Of a DNA stretch of 64,000 bases, positions 9,942-21,189 are shown piece after piece (the first letter of the stretch is position 1; each line of letters opens with the position of its first letter). The translations under genes and the position numbers were made by a program. Location: the NCBI GenBank assembly GCA_034231615.1, contig CM067304.1:24920589-24984588 (forward strand), in the 5' to 3' direction. Below the pieces are notes generated by a model. That model did not search any database. It was not told where the DNA came from and worked only from the letters and a program-made list of their open reading frames with translations. The DNA is from Meghimatium bilineatum. Taxonomy: Eukaryota; Mollusca; Gastropoda; Stylommatophora; Philomycidae.

Positions 9942-11470
9942 GTACCTGAAACTGTTATGCTAGTTTTTACTACAAGCAGTTATGAATATTTCACTTATTT
10001 AGCCCTGTTAAATAACTGGCTGAGTAAGAGAAACATGGACAGTTATACTTAAAAACTATGAACAGACTATGTGGAAACTATTTGAAATAAGTCTTTATTA
10101 ATACACGTCCTCACAGAGATAAACAGAGTTATTGAACTGTCTCTGAAATGTCCTCTTGTCTACCTCATCAAATCTTGAATGGAATAGATTCTGACTAATC
10201 ATGTCTAATCTGACTAATCATGAAGGTTGCCAGAATTTGGTTATTTCATGACCAAGTTTAAAAAATGCTACATGTCATGAAATTTATGTTTTGATAATGT
10301 TATATTATTTGTCAATTTGAAAATATATTAAAAGTTATGAGGGTGGCCATTTTTGGCCATATTAAACTTGGAATTTGAATATAGTCTCTATCTCAACCCT
10401 CTCATGTAGCTTGCTGGTATCACATCCTTCTCATATATTGCTTTATTTTAATGTATTTTAATTGTAGTAGGTGATAACTCTTCTGACATTTAAGTTCACC
10501 AGCTAAGCAAGTGCAGCCATCACTGGTCTATCTCTATTTTTATGTTCGATGTGGTTATGGAGCAAGAAGATGATTTCTCAAGCACTTTCCAGCCATTCTA
10601 CAAAACTCCATCAGAAGCTGATCATTTCCTAGCTGAGTCATCTGTGTACATGATTTTATCCTATGATTTTGATTACAACTGGATAAGTTCTTGCACCATC
10701 ACTTCAGTTCTGATGACAGTCCATCTCACCATCATTGAAATCATGCAGCGCAGTCAACATGGATTTCATCAGTAACCATTACTACGTAGATGGTAGTATT
10801 AATAAGCATGTACTATTCTCATGTCAAAGCATGATGTGGGTTGAACTGATCTGGTTCAATTAGTTATTTCTGAAGCCCAATGTAGCAGTCCTGCATTACT
10901 TTACTAAATGCACTCATAATTATCTTCCGATTGTGTAAAATGAAGGCAGAGATGATGTAATAGCAAGGCGGATAAAGAAAAGTAGCATTAGACATACCAG
11001 ATTCATTAACAATACATATCTTAGAAACCTCTTAAATATTGACTGGGAAGAATTCCAACAAGCAAATAATAGATGACACTAAACAGCAGTATCTTATTCT
11101 ACAATATTAAGATGAAAATGGTGTTCTTATATGGGGCATATACTTAGAATGAATGAAAGTAGACTGCTACTACAATCATTAAAATGTTCACCAGATGGCA
11201 ATAGAGAGGTAGACTAAGAGCAACTCTTTGCAGAATATTCATCAAAATCTATGATCTCAAAATGGAGAATACTGGTTTGTGTCTTATGTCAAAGGGGTAC
11301 GTAGATTAGTTGAAATGGATAGTAAGATTATCTCAGACATTTAATGTGATAATAGAATCAGTCATTGATACACTTATTGTGTTGTGGTCTATAAAGTTTC
11401 TCTGCTGTAAGTGTTTATCTTTCATTGATTGTAAATGTGTATGTGTTTTTATTTTTATTAACATTTTTAG
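9942..11470. other. LIS1 intron; mostly unrecognised
   Basis: Apart from a LINE scrap at about 10990-11320, no gene, RNA or repeat was recognised. A 77-codon open frame at 10542-10775 has no family features. Confidence 0.5.
10990..11320 (+). mobile_element. Degraded LINE C-terminal fragment
   Basis: Broken frames resemble the thumb/C-terminal part of non-LTR elements: a GHILRMN-like string near 11135-11155, followed by a PDGN..RG-R-like basic segment near 11190-11225. Frameshifts and stops separate the motifs. Confidence 0.45.
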
Positions 11471-11572
11471 AGTAAGAGTGCCAAACGTTCTGGACCTTTC
11501 TTGTTGTCTGGCTCCAGGGACAAAACTATGAAAATGTGGGACATCAGTGTAGGACTATGCCTCTTTACACTG
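11471..11572 (+). CDS. PAFAH1B1: LIS1 exon e ([17 protein letters not shown])
   Basis: The acceptor is ATTTTTAG and the donor is GTAGGT. The 102-bp exon encodes [20 protein letters not shown] then [14 protein letters not shown], phase 0 on both sides. It keeps the LIS1 signature [12 protein letters not shown]. Confidence 0.96.
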
Positions 11573-11632
11573 GTAGGTACTTTCTATTTAGATCATAATA
11601 GTTGATCTATTGACATTTGTGCATAATGTTAC

Positions 11633-14190
11633 CCTTTAGCATGCTGGTTTCAAATTACAAAACCTCCCCCCTGCCAATGAATTATTTTTTGAAAATTTCA
11701 GTAATATTTGATTAATGTTTTGAAAATTCAATGACTTTTTTTGTTATTAGATATTTTCAAATAATATTTGCATTCAAATAAGGAATTGCATATTGTAAAT
11801 AAGTGTCTAATTTGTTTTTTTGTGTGTGTCATACAAGATTTTTTAGGAAGGTGCGAAGACCTTTTTTATGCAAAAATACAAGCTAAAATAACCAAGCATG
11901 TGTTTTTGGGTAATGCAAAAACTTTTTTGTTATTACAGATTTTGCATATTCATATAAAGAAATGAATATAGCAAATATGTGTATAATTAGTTGTTTTTTT
12001 TGTAACTGTCCTATGAGATGTTTTAGGAAGTTGTAAAATTTTGTTTAAAAAACATGAACACACAAACATGGGTATTTGGAAAGTGCAATAACATTTTTGT
12101 TTGTATACATATTAAAATAATGTTTGCGCATGTAAATAAAGAAATGAATTGTGCATTTACTGGTGTAAGTTTTGTTTTGTGTATGTGTTGTGTGAGAGAT
12201 GTGAGACAGTGGTGAAGATGTTCTCGCAAAAAAAACAACAACATAAATGACGTATCATGGTGCAGCTCAGGAGTACAGGCAATCTTGTAATTGACCAGTG
12301 TGTACTATCTGTGAAAGTAAGGAACAGCACAGAGCTACATTGCACACTGGGTACACATCTGGTAGCACCTACATTCCTTACTGGAACAGATCATGCAGTC
12401 AGGCCTAGAAAGCTTGCCACTTTTCAGCTGCTTAGAATTGATTGCTATGTAATATCCTGCCCCAGTTCTAACTGGTGGACCAGTGGGTTCTTCTTCCCGC
12501 ATTAAAAGCAACACTGGGCTGGCAACCCTAAAAGAAACCCCTGAACAATCAACATGGAGAATTTTTTCGCCTTGACTCGGTCATGATGTTTGACCCTCCA
12601 CAGGACAAGTGTATTTACGAAGCAAGCTTCCAACAGATAAAAGAACATTTTTCTTCCGCCACTTGCAGGTCCAGTGTGCTAAAATATAGTATTTCAGCTG
12701 TTTGTCTAAACCTCCCATGTGATTGGAGTAGGACAGTAGAGCGCATAGTTTTTCCACGGCCTGCACTAGATCAGCATGATGTTTGGATCAGACCCTCTTT
12801 GTGAAGGCATGTGCAGATGTCATCAAATTAATATGCCTCTTGTTGCACCGTGACATGTGCAGAATGTTCCCCTCTGTATGAGTAATTGGTGGGTTACTAA
12901 CTTTAGGCTTTGCAGTTCTACTCGCATCAGGAACCCCTCAGCGAGTCAAACGTAGTGTGCGCAGTTATTGTCATGCTCCTTGAAAAGGTCAGGAGAGGAA
13001 AAGAAGTTGTCCGTGTAACAAACTTGGCCCTTACCATATAGGGGTTCAACCAAGGATTCACAACACTGCGCCAACCCCCTGGTAGGGTCCATGTTATCCT
13101 CCTTCCAAGGGTACAGCTTCCAATTCCAGAGATAACAAGTCTTCAAATCAGCCAACACCAAAGCCTTCATATCCCACTGTGAGGGTTTCATGGGCATGTA
13201 CTGCATAAGACTAATCCTACCCTTGAAAATTATTATGCTTTCATTGACACTAACTTTTTTTGAGGAAGCACAATGCTGTTGAAAGGGCGGCAGAAGTGTG
13301 CCAACAAATAATGCAACCTTATACGCCTTGCTGTGGACTGGTTACTCTCATGGAACAGCTTTTGTGTTGTACATGAGCAACAGGAATGGAATGAAAAGAT
13401 AGCTTAGAGAATCTATCCCTTCTCATGGTATTCTTGAACCCAGGCATCTCTAGGATACCATTATTTGACCAATACAATTCAAAAGATGAATGTTTGATCA
13501 GTCCCACCAAGAGCAAAAAATGATTTGATGTCATCAGCTGGACCTCTTCCACAGCATCAAACGAGATGCATCACAGGTGTCCTGCTCCTTCGATGAACTA
13601 ACCTGCTTAGCATAACGGTTAGTTTCAGTCACCAGTATGTTCACAATATCATCTATAATAAAGATGAAACACATCTACCTCACTAACGTTATCAGCAAAG
13701 CTATAGGTCCAGAATCTGCAGAAAAGTCACTATGCCAATCATGGCTATAACCTGCAGGTACAGGGCAGCTACTTCAAGAACACCTTCCTCAGAATCAGAC
13801 ATGTCATCTGGCATGCCATCAGGCAGAATATTAGTATTATACATATAAGTGTAGTCTACAGAAATAAGCCCTTCTGGAAATGACTCATATAATTCACCAT
13901 CAGAATCAGCATTCATAAAAACTTCAGGAAAGATGGGTTCCATGTTGACTGATGACTTGTGATTGCGCCTCAAAGATTTGGAATAAAAACTTTCTGCTTT
14001 CACAAACCTGAGTACTGTTTGGACTTACCGGAAGTCGTTTTCCCACCAGAGGTCGCGCGCAGTACTGATCACAGGAAATTTACCATCATATCATTAAGAA
14101 TTCATTTAAAAGAGACATGTCATATGCAATTATGCGAGAACAGATGCCAGCGAAAAAACTAAACCTCGCAAGTTTGCAAGACTAGCTAGG
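11633..14190 (-). mobile_element. piggyBac element, inactivated
   Basis: Broken open frames on the minus strand give a piggyBac transposase in order. First comes an acidic N-terminus (about 14003-13701), then the domain with LYWSNNGILEMPGF and MRRDRFSKLSF (13552-13319). Next is the first catalytic region VSVNESIIIFKGR (about 13220-13255), where the usual DE is NE. QYMPMKPSQWDMK and YTDNFFSSPDLF (second Asp, 13206-12946) follow, then NHMGGLDKQLKYY (third Asp, about 12710). The cysteine-rich tail CMICSS..C..C is near 12400. Positions 11633-12250 form the non-coding arm with three ~180-bp subterminal units. The presumed terminus CCTTTAGC follows TTAC, which may be a mutated TTAA target. The right boundary at the TTAA at 14191 is inference. 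Confidence 0.8.
11760..12245. repeat. Subterminal tandem units of piggyBac (3 copies)
   Basis: Three imperfect ~175-185-bp units begin near 11745, 11930 and 12105. Each has an AAATAAGGAATTGCAT-like start, a run of T with GTGTGTG, then an AAG-GTG-GAAGA-GTTTTT-like end and a CAAAAA run. The same unit appears once at about 14270-14420 and twice at about 62590-62930. Confidence 0.65.
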
Positions 14191-14194
14191 TTAA

Positions 14195-14720
14195 CCTTTA
14201 GCGCACTTAATTATTTTTTGACAATTGCATTATTTTTGGTTGGTCATTGGAAAACAGTAACTTTTGTTTTTAGAGATTTTAAAACAAAGTTCGAAATTTA
14301 AATAAAGAATTGCACACTAAATCGATTGGTGTAAGTTTGGTTTGTGTATGTGTGATACAAGAGGTGTAAGAAAGGGGTGAAGATAGAAACGTTTTTAAAA
14401 ATTGAAAAATTCACATTTACATGTCTAATGTGGCAACCCTGATAACAGTCTGAATACTGGGAAAACAAATAAAACATGTAGATTTCAATTACCTTGCTGG
14501 TCTAGGCATACTGTTGAACAGTAGACCTAGAAATATTTCAGTTGGAGATACAACGTAATATTTTCTGTCGTATAACATAATGCAGCAAAATGTTTGGGTC
14601 TATTCTCCGAAGCTAACATGTTAATAGTAATTCTGTGAAAATAATTCCCAAGAATTCATAATCATCAGAATCCCTAAAAATTTCATGAAAAATGGCGTCC
14701 AAATGAATATATTTCATTTG
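14195..14720. mobile_element. piggyBac-like terminal arm, one-unit version
   Basis: TTAA at 14191-14194 is followed by CCTTTAGCGCAC and one subterminal unit (about 14270-14420). The next block (TGGCAACC..AATAAAACATGTA) is also present at 62940-63080. At about 14640-14700 the minus strand reads an acidic string (IFHEIFRDSDDYEF) like the piggyBac N-terminus, so it is probably a deleted derivative lacking the transposase core. Confidence 0.55.
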
Positions 14721-14904
14721 GTCGGAATAAACAAATACAAACTAACACTGTCACTGACAACTTACTTGGAATGTAAATGAACAGGAAGGACAAGACATAA
14801 TCATAGCCTAGAGGCCGCTAAGTCCCAGTCATGTTACGTTAATAAATTAGTGCATAGTAATGGGTACTGGCATCGTTGAATGGCTTTTATGGGTAGACAC
14901 TAAG

Positions 14905-15178
14905 CATGGTAGCCTAGTTGATAGTGAGCTTGCTTTCTATCCCTGGGTTACAGCATGCCAGGTTCGAAACCACGTCCGGACAAACAAAAATGGGTTGTGA
15001 TTTCTCGCTTGACACGACTACTCTTCCAGTCGACTTGGCTGTAAATGAGTAGTACCTAACGTATGAGTTAGGGGAGGTAAAGACAGCAAGGAAGGGAACT
15101 GGCCACCCCACCTAATAGTTGCTGCGGCTTAGTACATGATGAGTTATCTTCATCCCTAATGGCAGGCTGCTGTCATGG
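14905..15178 (+). mobile_element. tRNA-headed SINE, copy 2
   Basis: It has the same head (TAGCCTAGTTGATAGTGAGC) and B box (GGTTCGAAACC) as the copy at 1518-1803, and the same body ending near GGCAGGCTGCTGTCATGG. The two copies agree over nearly the whole length with small indels. No clear target duplication was found. Confidence 0.75.
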
Positions 15179-17209
15179 GACATACCTTTACCTTACACCT
15201 CGTGTCTTACAGTCGCTGACAGAGAGCTACAGGTTAACAACCTATGATGTGACAATAAAACTAATGTAAAGTTTATATTTGATGTTAACCTGTAACAACC
15301 CCATGTCGACATATATCTCATATTTACTGTCTCAATAGCTTTCTGATGTTAGCATATGCAACATTGAGGTAGCCATTTGTTGTCATGGACAACCTTCTCC
15401 CATGATAATTTCCCATCATGGAAAATGCCCAATAATAACTATTTGCTAGAGTGGGCATTCCTGATTTTTCCGTGGTATTTGAAGCCTTGCATATCATTTT
15501 ATTTGATGGGGTGCAAAGGGAACGCATTGCTCTAGGCGGACCCAGGGTTAGCAGATAACCAAGATCCCAAATGTACCTCCACGCGGTGCACCCTGGAAAC
15601 AGAAATACAGCAGCTTGAGCTGATTCTGGCCAAATCTTTTGGGGATCGTGTCTGAGAATGTGGAGGTAGCAGATGGAAAAAGATTTGACTGCACAAGAGA
15701 CAGACAATATCTCCGACACCACCAGCATCACCACATATAGCGACACTGTCGACATACAGTGACGCTAGTCAGTCCAGTTCGAACATTGGAGGGGCGGCCA
15801 ATGTAAAATGCACGTAAAGGTAGATGCATGGCGAGAGACAAATAGATTTCATACCGAGTACAATGAAACAATGAAAGGGCAGAACAGCGATAGAGGGAAG
15901 CGCGAACTGCAAATAGAAAGTGAAAAGTCCCTAGGAAAGTGGAACTACAAGCTCCATCAGCTCAAGACGAGCTTCTAGTTACCGGTGTTCCTTACAGGCA
16001 GAGACCCAGACCCATCCATTGGCGTTTGATAAAGCAAGAAGACCTAATCCAACTCTAATGTCGAGACTTCCTAAACCGGAAATATGCTCGCGAAGAGAAA
16101 GAGTTCTGTACCCGATGGGCTTAGGCAAGAAAGGGACAACGATGGTAGTCCTGGCCCAACTCTACTGTCAAGGTTTCCTATACCGGAATTACACTTGCAG
16201 AGAGAAAGGGTTCCATACCCGATGGGCTCAGGCACAAAAGGGACAACGATTTAGCCCTGGCCAAACTCTACTGTCAGGTTTTCCTACACCGGAAATACAC
16301 TTGAAGAGAGAAAGGGTTCAGTACCTGATGGGCTCAGGCGCTATTGGGACAAGGACGCTCAGCTCGAGAACGCCTTGCTCTCAAACGCGTGGTGTGAGAC
16401 TCGAACTTGGACAAGGGGTACACGATGTCGGTGAATGACACCTCGGCTAAGAGGGCGAAAGAGCCAGGGTCCAACTCCTGTTGAGTTCTTCCCCTTAAGG
16501 AACCAGGCTCACGGATGAGAAACGGTTCAGTACCCAATGGGCACAGGCACAGCACGTCCAATTACACGAGGCAAGTTCATAGACAGTGGAACACCTTGTG
16601 CGAGTCAGACGAGAGCACAAATCGTCTGGGCGAAGAGTCGCCACTACTCGTGCTTGGAGACAGATATAGAGGCTGTCACAGGCTAAGGGTAGCCCACCCG
16701 AATTGTCAAGGCATGCCGAAATCGGATGTGGTAGGCCTACAAGGCGCATAACGTTGGCACAACGTAATCACTCTCCCGGCGGAAATGGCACGGATATCCG
16801 TGATGGTTACAATGGAGCATTAAAAAGTCACTCTAAACATACATGGTGACAGCAAGGGCATGTGACCTTAATCACACAAACCACCTCCCATGAACTCTGT
16901 AATGGAAAACTTTCTTAACGCTGATGGGAATTGAACCTGGTCCATTCTAGTGGCACTAAATTGCCTTGCAACTCAAGTAAACAGGTTTTTTGTACCTGAC
17001 CAACTGTCATACTGTATTTTTCCTGTTAGGGAGTTACAAAGAGTACTTGAGTGACCAACCACATCCCCCCCCCCCCCAATATGTGATCTTGTCAAGACTG
17101 TCAACCTGTGTACTCAAGTCAATGAGAACAGACCAACCAAGACAAGGATTATTACAACAAACAAACACAAACATAGAACATCCATATTCATATACAAAGA
17201 TCAATAAAG
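15179..17209. other. Unrecognised, GC-richer intronic region
   Basis: Roughly 15780-16800 is visibly richer in G+C than its surroundings and contains ~107-bp tandem units (16025-16350). A 143-codon minus-strand open frame (15324-15755) shows no domain I recognise. Near 16930 the minus strand reads GGTTCAATTCC, like a tRNA B box, which may be a SINE scrap. A poly-C run lies at about 17067-17078. Confidence 0.5.
16025..16350 (+). repeat. About three ~107-bp tandem units
   Basis: The block CCGGAA..(30 bp)..TGGGCTCAGGC..GGGACAAC recurs, with CCGGA at 16076, 16183 and 16289, spacings of 107 and 106 bp. A fourth, divergent partial block (GGTTCAGTACCCAATGGG) is near 16527-16545. The 139-codon open frame over it is a consequence of the repeats. 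Confidence 0.75.
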
Positions 17210-18370
17210 ACCTACTTGAAAACATAAATATCATAGAGACAGGACAATGTTGCTTCAAATATTAGCTTATACAAGTAAATTCAAGTAGGAAGCTTGGAAA
17301 TATGCAATGGAAAACATGACAGTATTGCCTGTTTTAAAAAAAATGATCTGCAGATGACAGTCATCTTAGTAGTGAACAAGAGCTACAAATACTAATAGAC
17401 CAAGTCGACAAATCATGCAGAGATTATGTAGATATAAAACAAAAACCATGGTAATCAGCAAAATCACGTAGGAACAAATACTAAACTTAGAAATAGACTG
17501 AGAGATATTGCAACAAGTAAATCATTACCAATATCTTGGACACATAATCACAAATGATGGTAGGTGTGAAACAAGTTAAAAAGGGAAAATAGAAATGGCT
17601 AAATGTTTTGGCCATTCCTATTTTGGCTTTCAATGATATAGGAAAATATTGACATTTTAAAAAAATCACAGACATACCAAAAAAAGAATTGTAAAATGCT
17701 ATAATTGCCAGTGTTTTTTAAGGCTTTTAAAGGGGAGCAAAGAATAACAACAGTTACCTAATATGCATGTTGTAAGAGGTGACTAATTAGGTTCTGAGGT
17801 GGAGTTGACCTCTATTCCATAGATTGTCAAAGTGATGAAAATAAACAGGTTCTGGCAACACAGCATATGAAAAAATAACTATTACTGGAAATAAAAACCT
17901 AATAAATATAGTATTTTGGGCATATTAAAATACATTACACCTTGTTCGCCCGTGTGATGCCGGGGCCCGAAAGGGGAGCAAAGAATAGCAACACTGTTTA
18001 CCTTCCACGCATGTTTTAAAAGGCAACTAAGGAGGCTATGGGATGGGGTTGGCTGTCCCATCCCATATAGGGTCAGTGACCCAAAGCCATGCTGAAGTTG
18101 GATGTGTCAGGCTGAAATCACAGCAATGCTGTAAACCATGACACAACGCATTCCGTTCTCCAGACTACATCCTGCTAATCTGCAGGAGTTTGAGAACGAA
18201 CACTGATTAAGATTACACCTTGTTGAAACCTTACTTGGAAGTAGAGTTGAGGGAAGGCGAGCAAGAGGTAGGCAGAGATACTAGAGAATGGAAAACATTC
18301 AAACATAGAATACAATCTAGCAAAGAGCATTACCAAGATAAGAGACACAATGTTGGAGGTCAATGTAGCC
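17210..18370 (+). mobile_element. Family F-type LINE, decayed, interrupted by SINEs
   Basis: Broken frames show late RT motifs: a DD-L-like stretch near 17345, a DY..DIKTK-like stretch near 17430-17450, YQYLGHIITNDGR-like text near 17530-17560 (in two frames), and a tail similar to LE-GRRARGRQR near 18240-18280. A partial SINE-A sits at 17727-17845 and a full SINE-A at 17947-18211. The LINE resumes on the far side of both. Confidence 0.65.
17947..18211 (+). mobile_element. SINE-A copy inserted in a LINE
   Basis: This is a full SINE-A from CGCCCGTGTGATGCCGGGGC to GTTTGAGAACGAACACTG. It is flanked by a perfect 13-bp duplication, ATTACACCTTGTT (17934-17946 and 18212-18224). Confidence 0.88.
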
Positions 18371-18580
18371 AAGTTTCAATGCGAAGACAGCACCTGATGA
18401 TGATGGTATCATTTACATCTATTACAATTTGTATATTAGATTTTTGATAATGGTCACATATTTTCATATTTATTTTTGTTATTGTAACCCTTTCCTGATT
18501 ATCAGATGTTCTCAGAGATTTTGGTTTTTTAATATTGTTTTGGGCAGGGGTAGTTTATAATTGTGTTTATCTTCCTTTAG

Positions 18581-18737
18581 GCAGGCCATGACAACTGGAT
18601 TCGAGGACTTGTCTTCCACTCAGGTGGCAAGTATATACTTTCTGCTTCTGATGATAAAACAATCAGAGTGTGGGATATTCAGAACAAACGTAACCACAAA
18701 ACTTTGCAGGCACATCCACATTTCGTCACATCTATTG
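18581..18737 (+). CDS. PAFAH1B1: LIS1 exon f ([31 protein letters not shown])
   Basis: The acceptor is CTTCCTTTAG and the donor is GTGAGA. The 157-bp exon begins [20 protein letters not shown], then [14 protein letters not shown], and ends HPHFVTSI. It enters in phase 0 and leaves in phase 1. Confidence 0.96.
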
Positions 18738-18895
18738 GTGAGAAGAACTTGTATTTATTGTGTTATGCTGAAATTGGTTATGCATTAACATTATTATATT
18801 CCAAATAAACCCATAGGTGCTCAGTCTTCCCCAGCAAATGTTAAAGTGTTTGTGAATTTTTATGGTTAAAAACATTCCTCATTCTTCCCTATATA

Positions 18896-18946
18896 AATAA
18901 CCAAATGGTCAGAGGATGTCCGACAAAGTGGATGGTGCCGCAGTAA
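18896..18946 (+). repeat. Dispersed ~50-bp repeat (GTCAGAGGATGTCCGACAAAG)
   Basis: The core ACCAAATGGTCAGAGGATGT..GTGCCGCAGTAA recurs at 58212-58264 and 59847-59896. Its source element is not identified. Confidence 0.55.
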
Positions 18947-19052
18947 GCTAATGAACACTAGATGTGTTGCCATCCCTGCGCTATGGAGACAGGGCTTGAT
19001 GAAATCTAGTCATCTATTTTGTTTTTTATTTTGTTGTTTTCTGTTGTTTGTC

Positions 19053-19084
19053 TCTTGAAAAAGGTTCAATTTGAGCCGATACGT
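19053..19084 (+). repeat. Penelope-type CTTGAAAAAGG..CCGATACGT motif
   Basis: CTTGAAAAAGGTTCAATTTG followed by AGCCGATACGT has the layout of the motif at 4953-4985 (minus) and 58374-58409 (minus). The catalytic boxes of a hammerhead ribozyme are not intact. Confidence 0.4.
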
Positions 19085-19511
19085 GGAGAATTGTCCTGTT
19101 TAGTTTTATTGTATGTTTTTTATATATACTTTTTAAAATATATTTTTATTAATAGGCAAGGTAAGTGTTTTAGTAACCTGTTTAATTCATTTTGCTTGAC
19201 TATTTGCTCATTCTTCCCTGCAGTTGTCCAGTCATACTCATGTCACACTTTATATATGCAGAATTACCCAATAATGGCTTATATACATCATTTACAGTGT
19301 CCATATCCCATAGATGCTCAGTAAACAACTTCAGAACATCTGCCCTATCCATCTTCAATTCACAGACTACAGATACATTTGATGCATATTGCTCTCTGAT
19401 TGGTAATACCAGTATTAACAGTGAAGCCGATCATGTGATACCCAGTAGGTTGGGAAAATCTATAGATTTTCTTCGTATTGGAACTTTACAATTGAAAAAC
19501 ATGTGCTTCTT

Positions 19512-20700
19512 CTTTCGTTCACTTGAAACATGTCTATATCTGTAATTCTGTCTCCTTGATAAAACTTACTGTCTTTTGTAGTTCATACAGTGTCCCATAG
19601 AGTTTTGATTCCAGTGTTGTTTCCTCTGGCCAATATGTCTGCCTCAGCGTTTCATGCTCAGAACACTCTTGAAGTATATGTTTGGCACTCTGTGCTGCCT
19701 GCCCACATGTACACATGGCTGTGTTGCCAATCTTGAACTTTGTATACATGTGACTGCGGAGTCAGTTGTGTCCTGTTCCGAGACGTAGAATTATAATTTG
19801 TTCCGATCTGTTCATAATGTGATAGTCATCTTGTGTTGGTGTTTGTGGCTTTCTTATTGACTTGATCATCTGTTTTTTCTGATGGTAGGTGATTGGTATA
19901 TCTGGTTGGTCTTCGGCAGCACCTTCCTTAGCCAGTTGGTCTGCTTTTTCATTTCCTGGTATTCCACAGTGAGAGGGTATCCACTGCATGGTTACCCTAT
20001 ACTGGTAAGACAATTCATTAAGTAGTTTTTGCAAGTCTGTTAGTTTTCCAGACCGGAGAGCTTGAAGCACTGACCTTGCATCTGTCAGGAATACCACGGG
20101 CTGTAGGTCAGAGTTGGAGTTCAGCAGTTTTTTAGCTGCCACACTAATTGCCTGGATTTCAGCATCATAATTATTGCAGAATTTTCCTGTTGGTGTTCTG
20201 ATGGTATCTCTAGGCTTGTGTGGATATTCTATATATACACCTGCACCTCCATTCCTCACGACATTCTGTGCTGACCCATCTGTGTATACTCTGACCCATA
20301 TATCTTGGGGATATTCCTCATCCAGGAAACTGAGGGTGACTGTCCTTCGCAGCACACTGTTCTGTTCGTCCTCGCTTAGTATTCCTTTCACATGGGTCTG
20401 AATGTATATTGGCATTCCATGCCTTTCACTCCACGGGGTTTGTTCTGGTACAGGCCTTAAGGGGCTGTCAACTTCATGTAGGTCTGTAAGTTGTCTGCGG
20501 AGTCGTTTAGCTTGATGGATAAAGCTGCTTCTTTTCAGTCGCCCCATTGCTAGATTTTGGAATCTTTCCTTCATTGGATGACTTGGCATACACTGAAACT
20601 TTTCTGCCTGAATTAGTACTTTTGTGTCTCTGCATTCGCCAAGTGTTTGCATTCTTCCCATTTTCTGCATCTCTGCTATGGGTGTTGATTTCATAAACAT
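19512..20700 (-). mobile_element. Family C LINE 3' half with RNase H domain
   Basis: A 312-codon frame (20700-19762) encodes the end of RT and a complete-looking RNase H. It contains VYTDGSAQN (first Asp), YDAEIQAISV (Glu), FLTDARSVLQAL (Asp) and GNEKADQLAKEGA (last Asp). After one in-frame TGA (19762-19764) the next 71 codons continue with a zinc-knuckle-like CTCG..H-LQ-C tail. The element ends with GTGAACGAAAGAAGAAG at about 19512. It is 5'-truncated, starting in the RT thumb. The same protein is found at 33397-34338. Confidence 0.9.
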
Positions 20701-21189
20701 GTGCTGAGAATCAAATAGAATAACTGCTTTAGTAAAAGAAGTTCCAGAGATCTTTGAATGGTTCCAAAATTGGCCTCAGTCTCCATGCTCATACTGGAAG
20801 CATATGTCCAATATTTCTCACTGCTGCATGCTGATTACTCTATCACTTGTACTACCTGTACAACTCAAGCCAGATCTGATGACGAACACATCCAATGCCA
20901 TCACATCATCATCATCTCTAATATTATCACTTTATTAATTTTGAGATTTTTTTTTCCACTGTACATTACCCTGAAAAATGCAAGTGTAACCTTGTAGATA
21001 TTTGTCATTTGTTTCAACATGAAGTCCATTCTGGCTCCTTATGGTAAGTAACATCACCATTTGTGATCCCTAACTTGTACCATCCACAACAGGCCTTCCA
21101 GGGTCAAGCACAGATGACAGAAGGTGTGTTTGTTAAGTGGTGAAATAAACATGCAAAATGATTTCTTTCATTCACTTGGAATATATTTA
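20701..21189. other. Unrecognised intronic sequence
   Basis: No gene or known repeat was seen. A short open frame at 20758-20997 looks random. Confidence 0.45.

Noticed and set aside
15324-15755. 143-codon minus-strand open frame
   Set aside because: No recognisable domain, composition typical of random translation, and it lies in an intron. Kept only as unrecognised sequence.
16019-16438. 139-codon open frame
   Set aside because: It follows the ~107-bp tandem units; the internal similarity is explained by the DNA repeat, and no start, splice or family signal supports a protein.
16920-16975. A tRNA gene on the minus strand
   Set aside because: Only a B-box-like GGTTCAATTCC is present; I could not fold a full cloverleaf, so it is more likely a SINE scrap.
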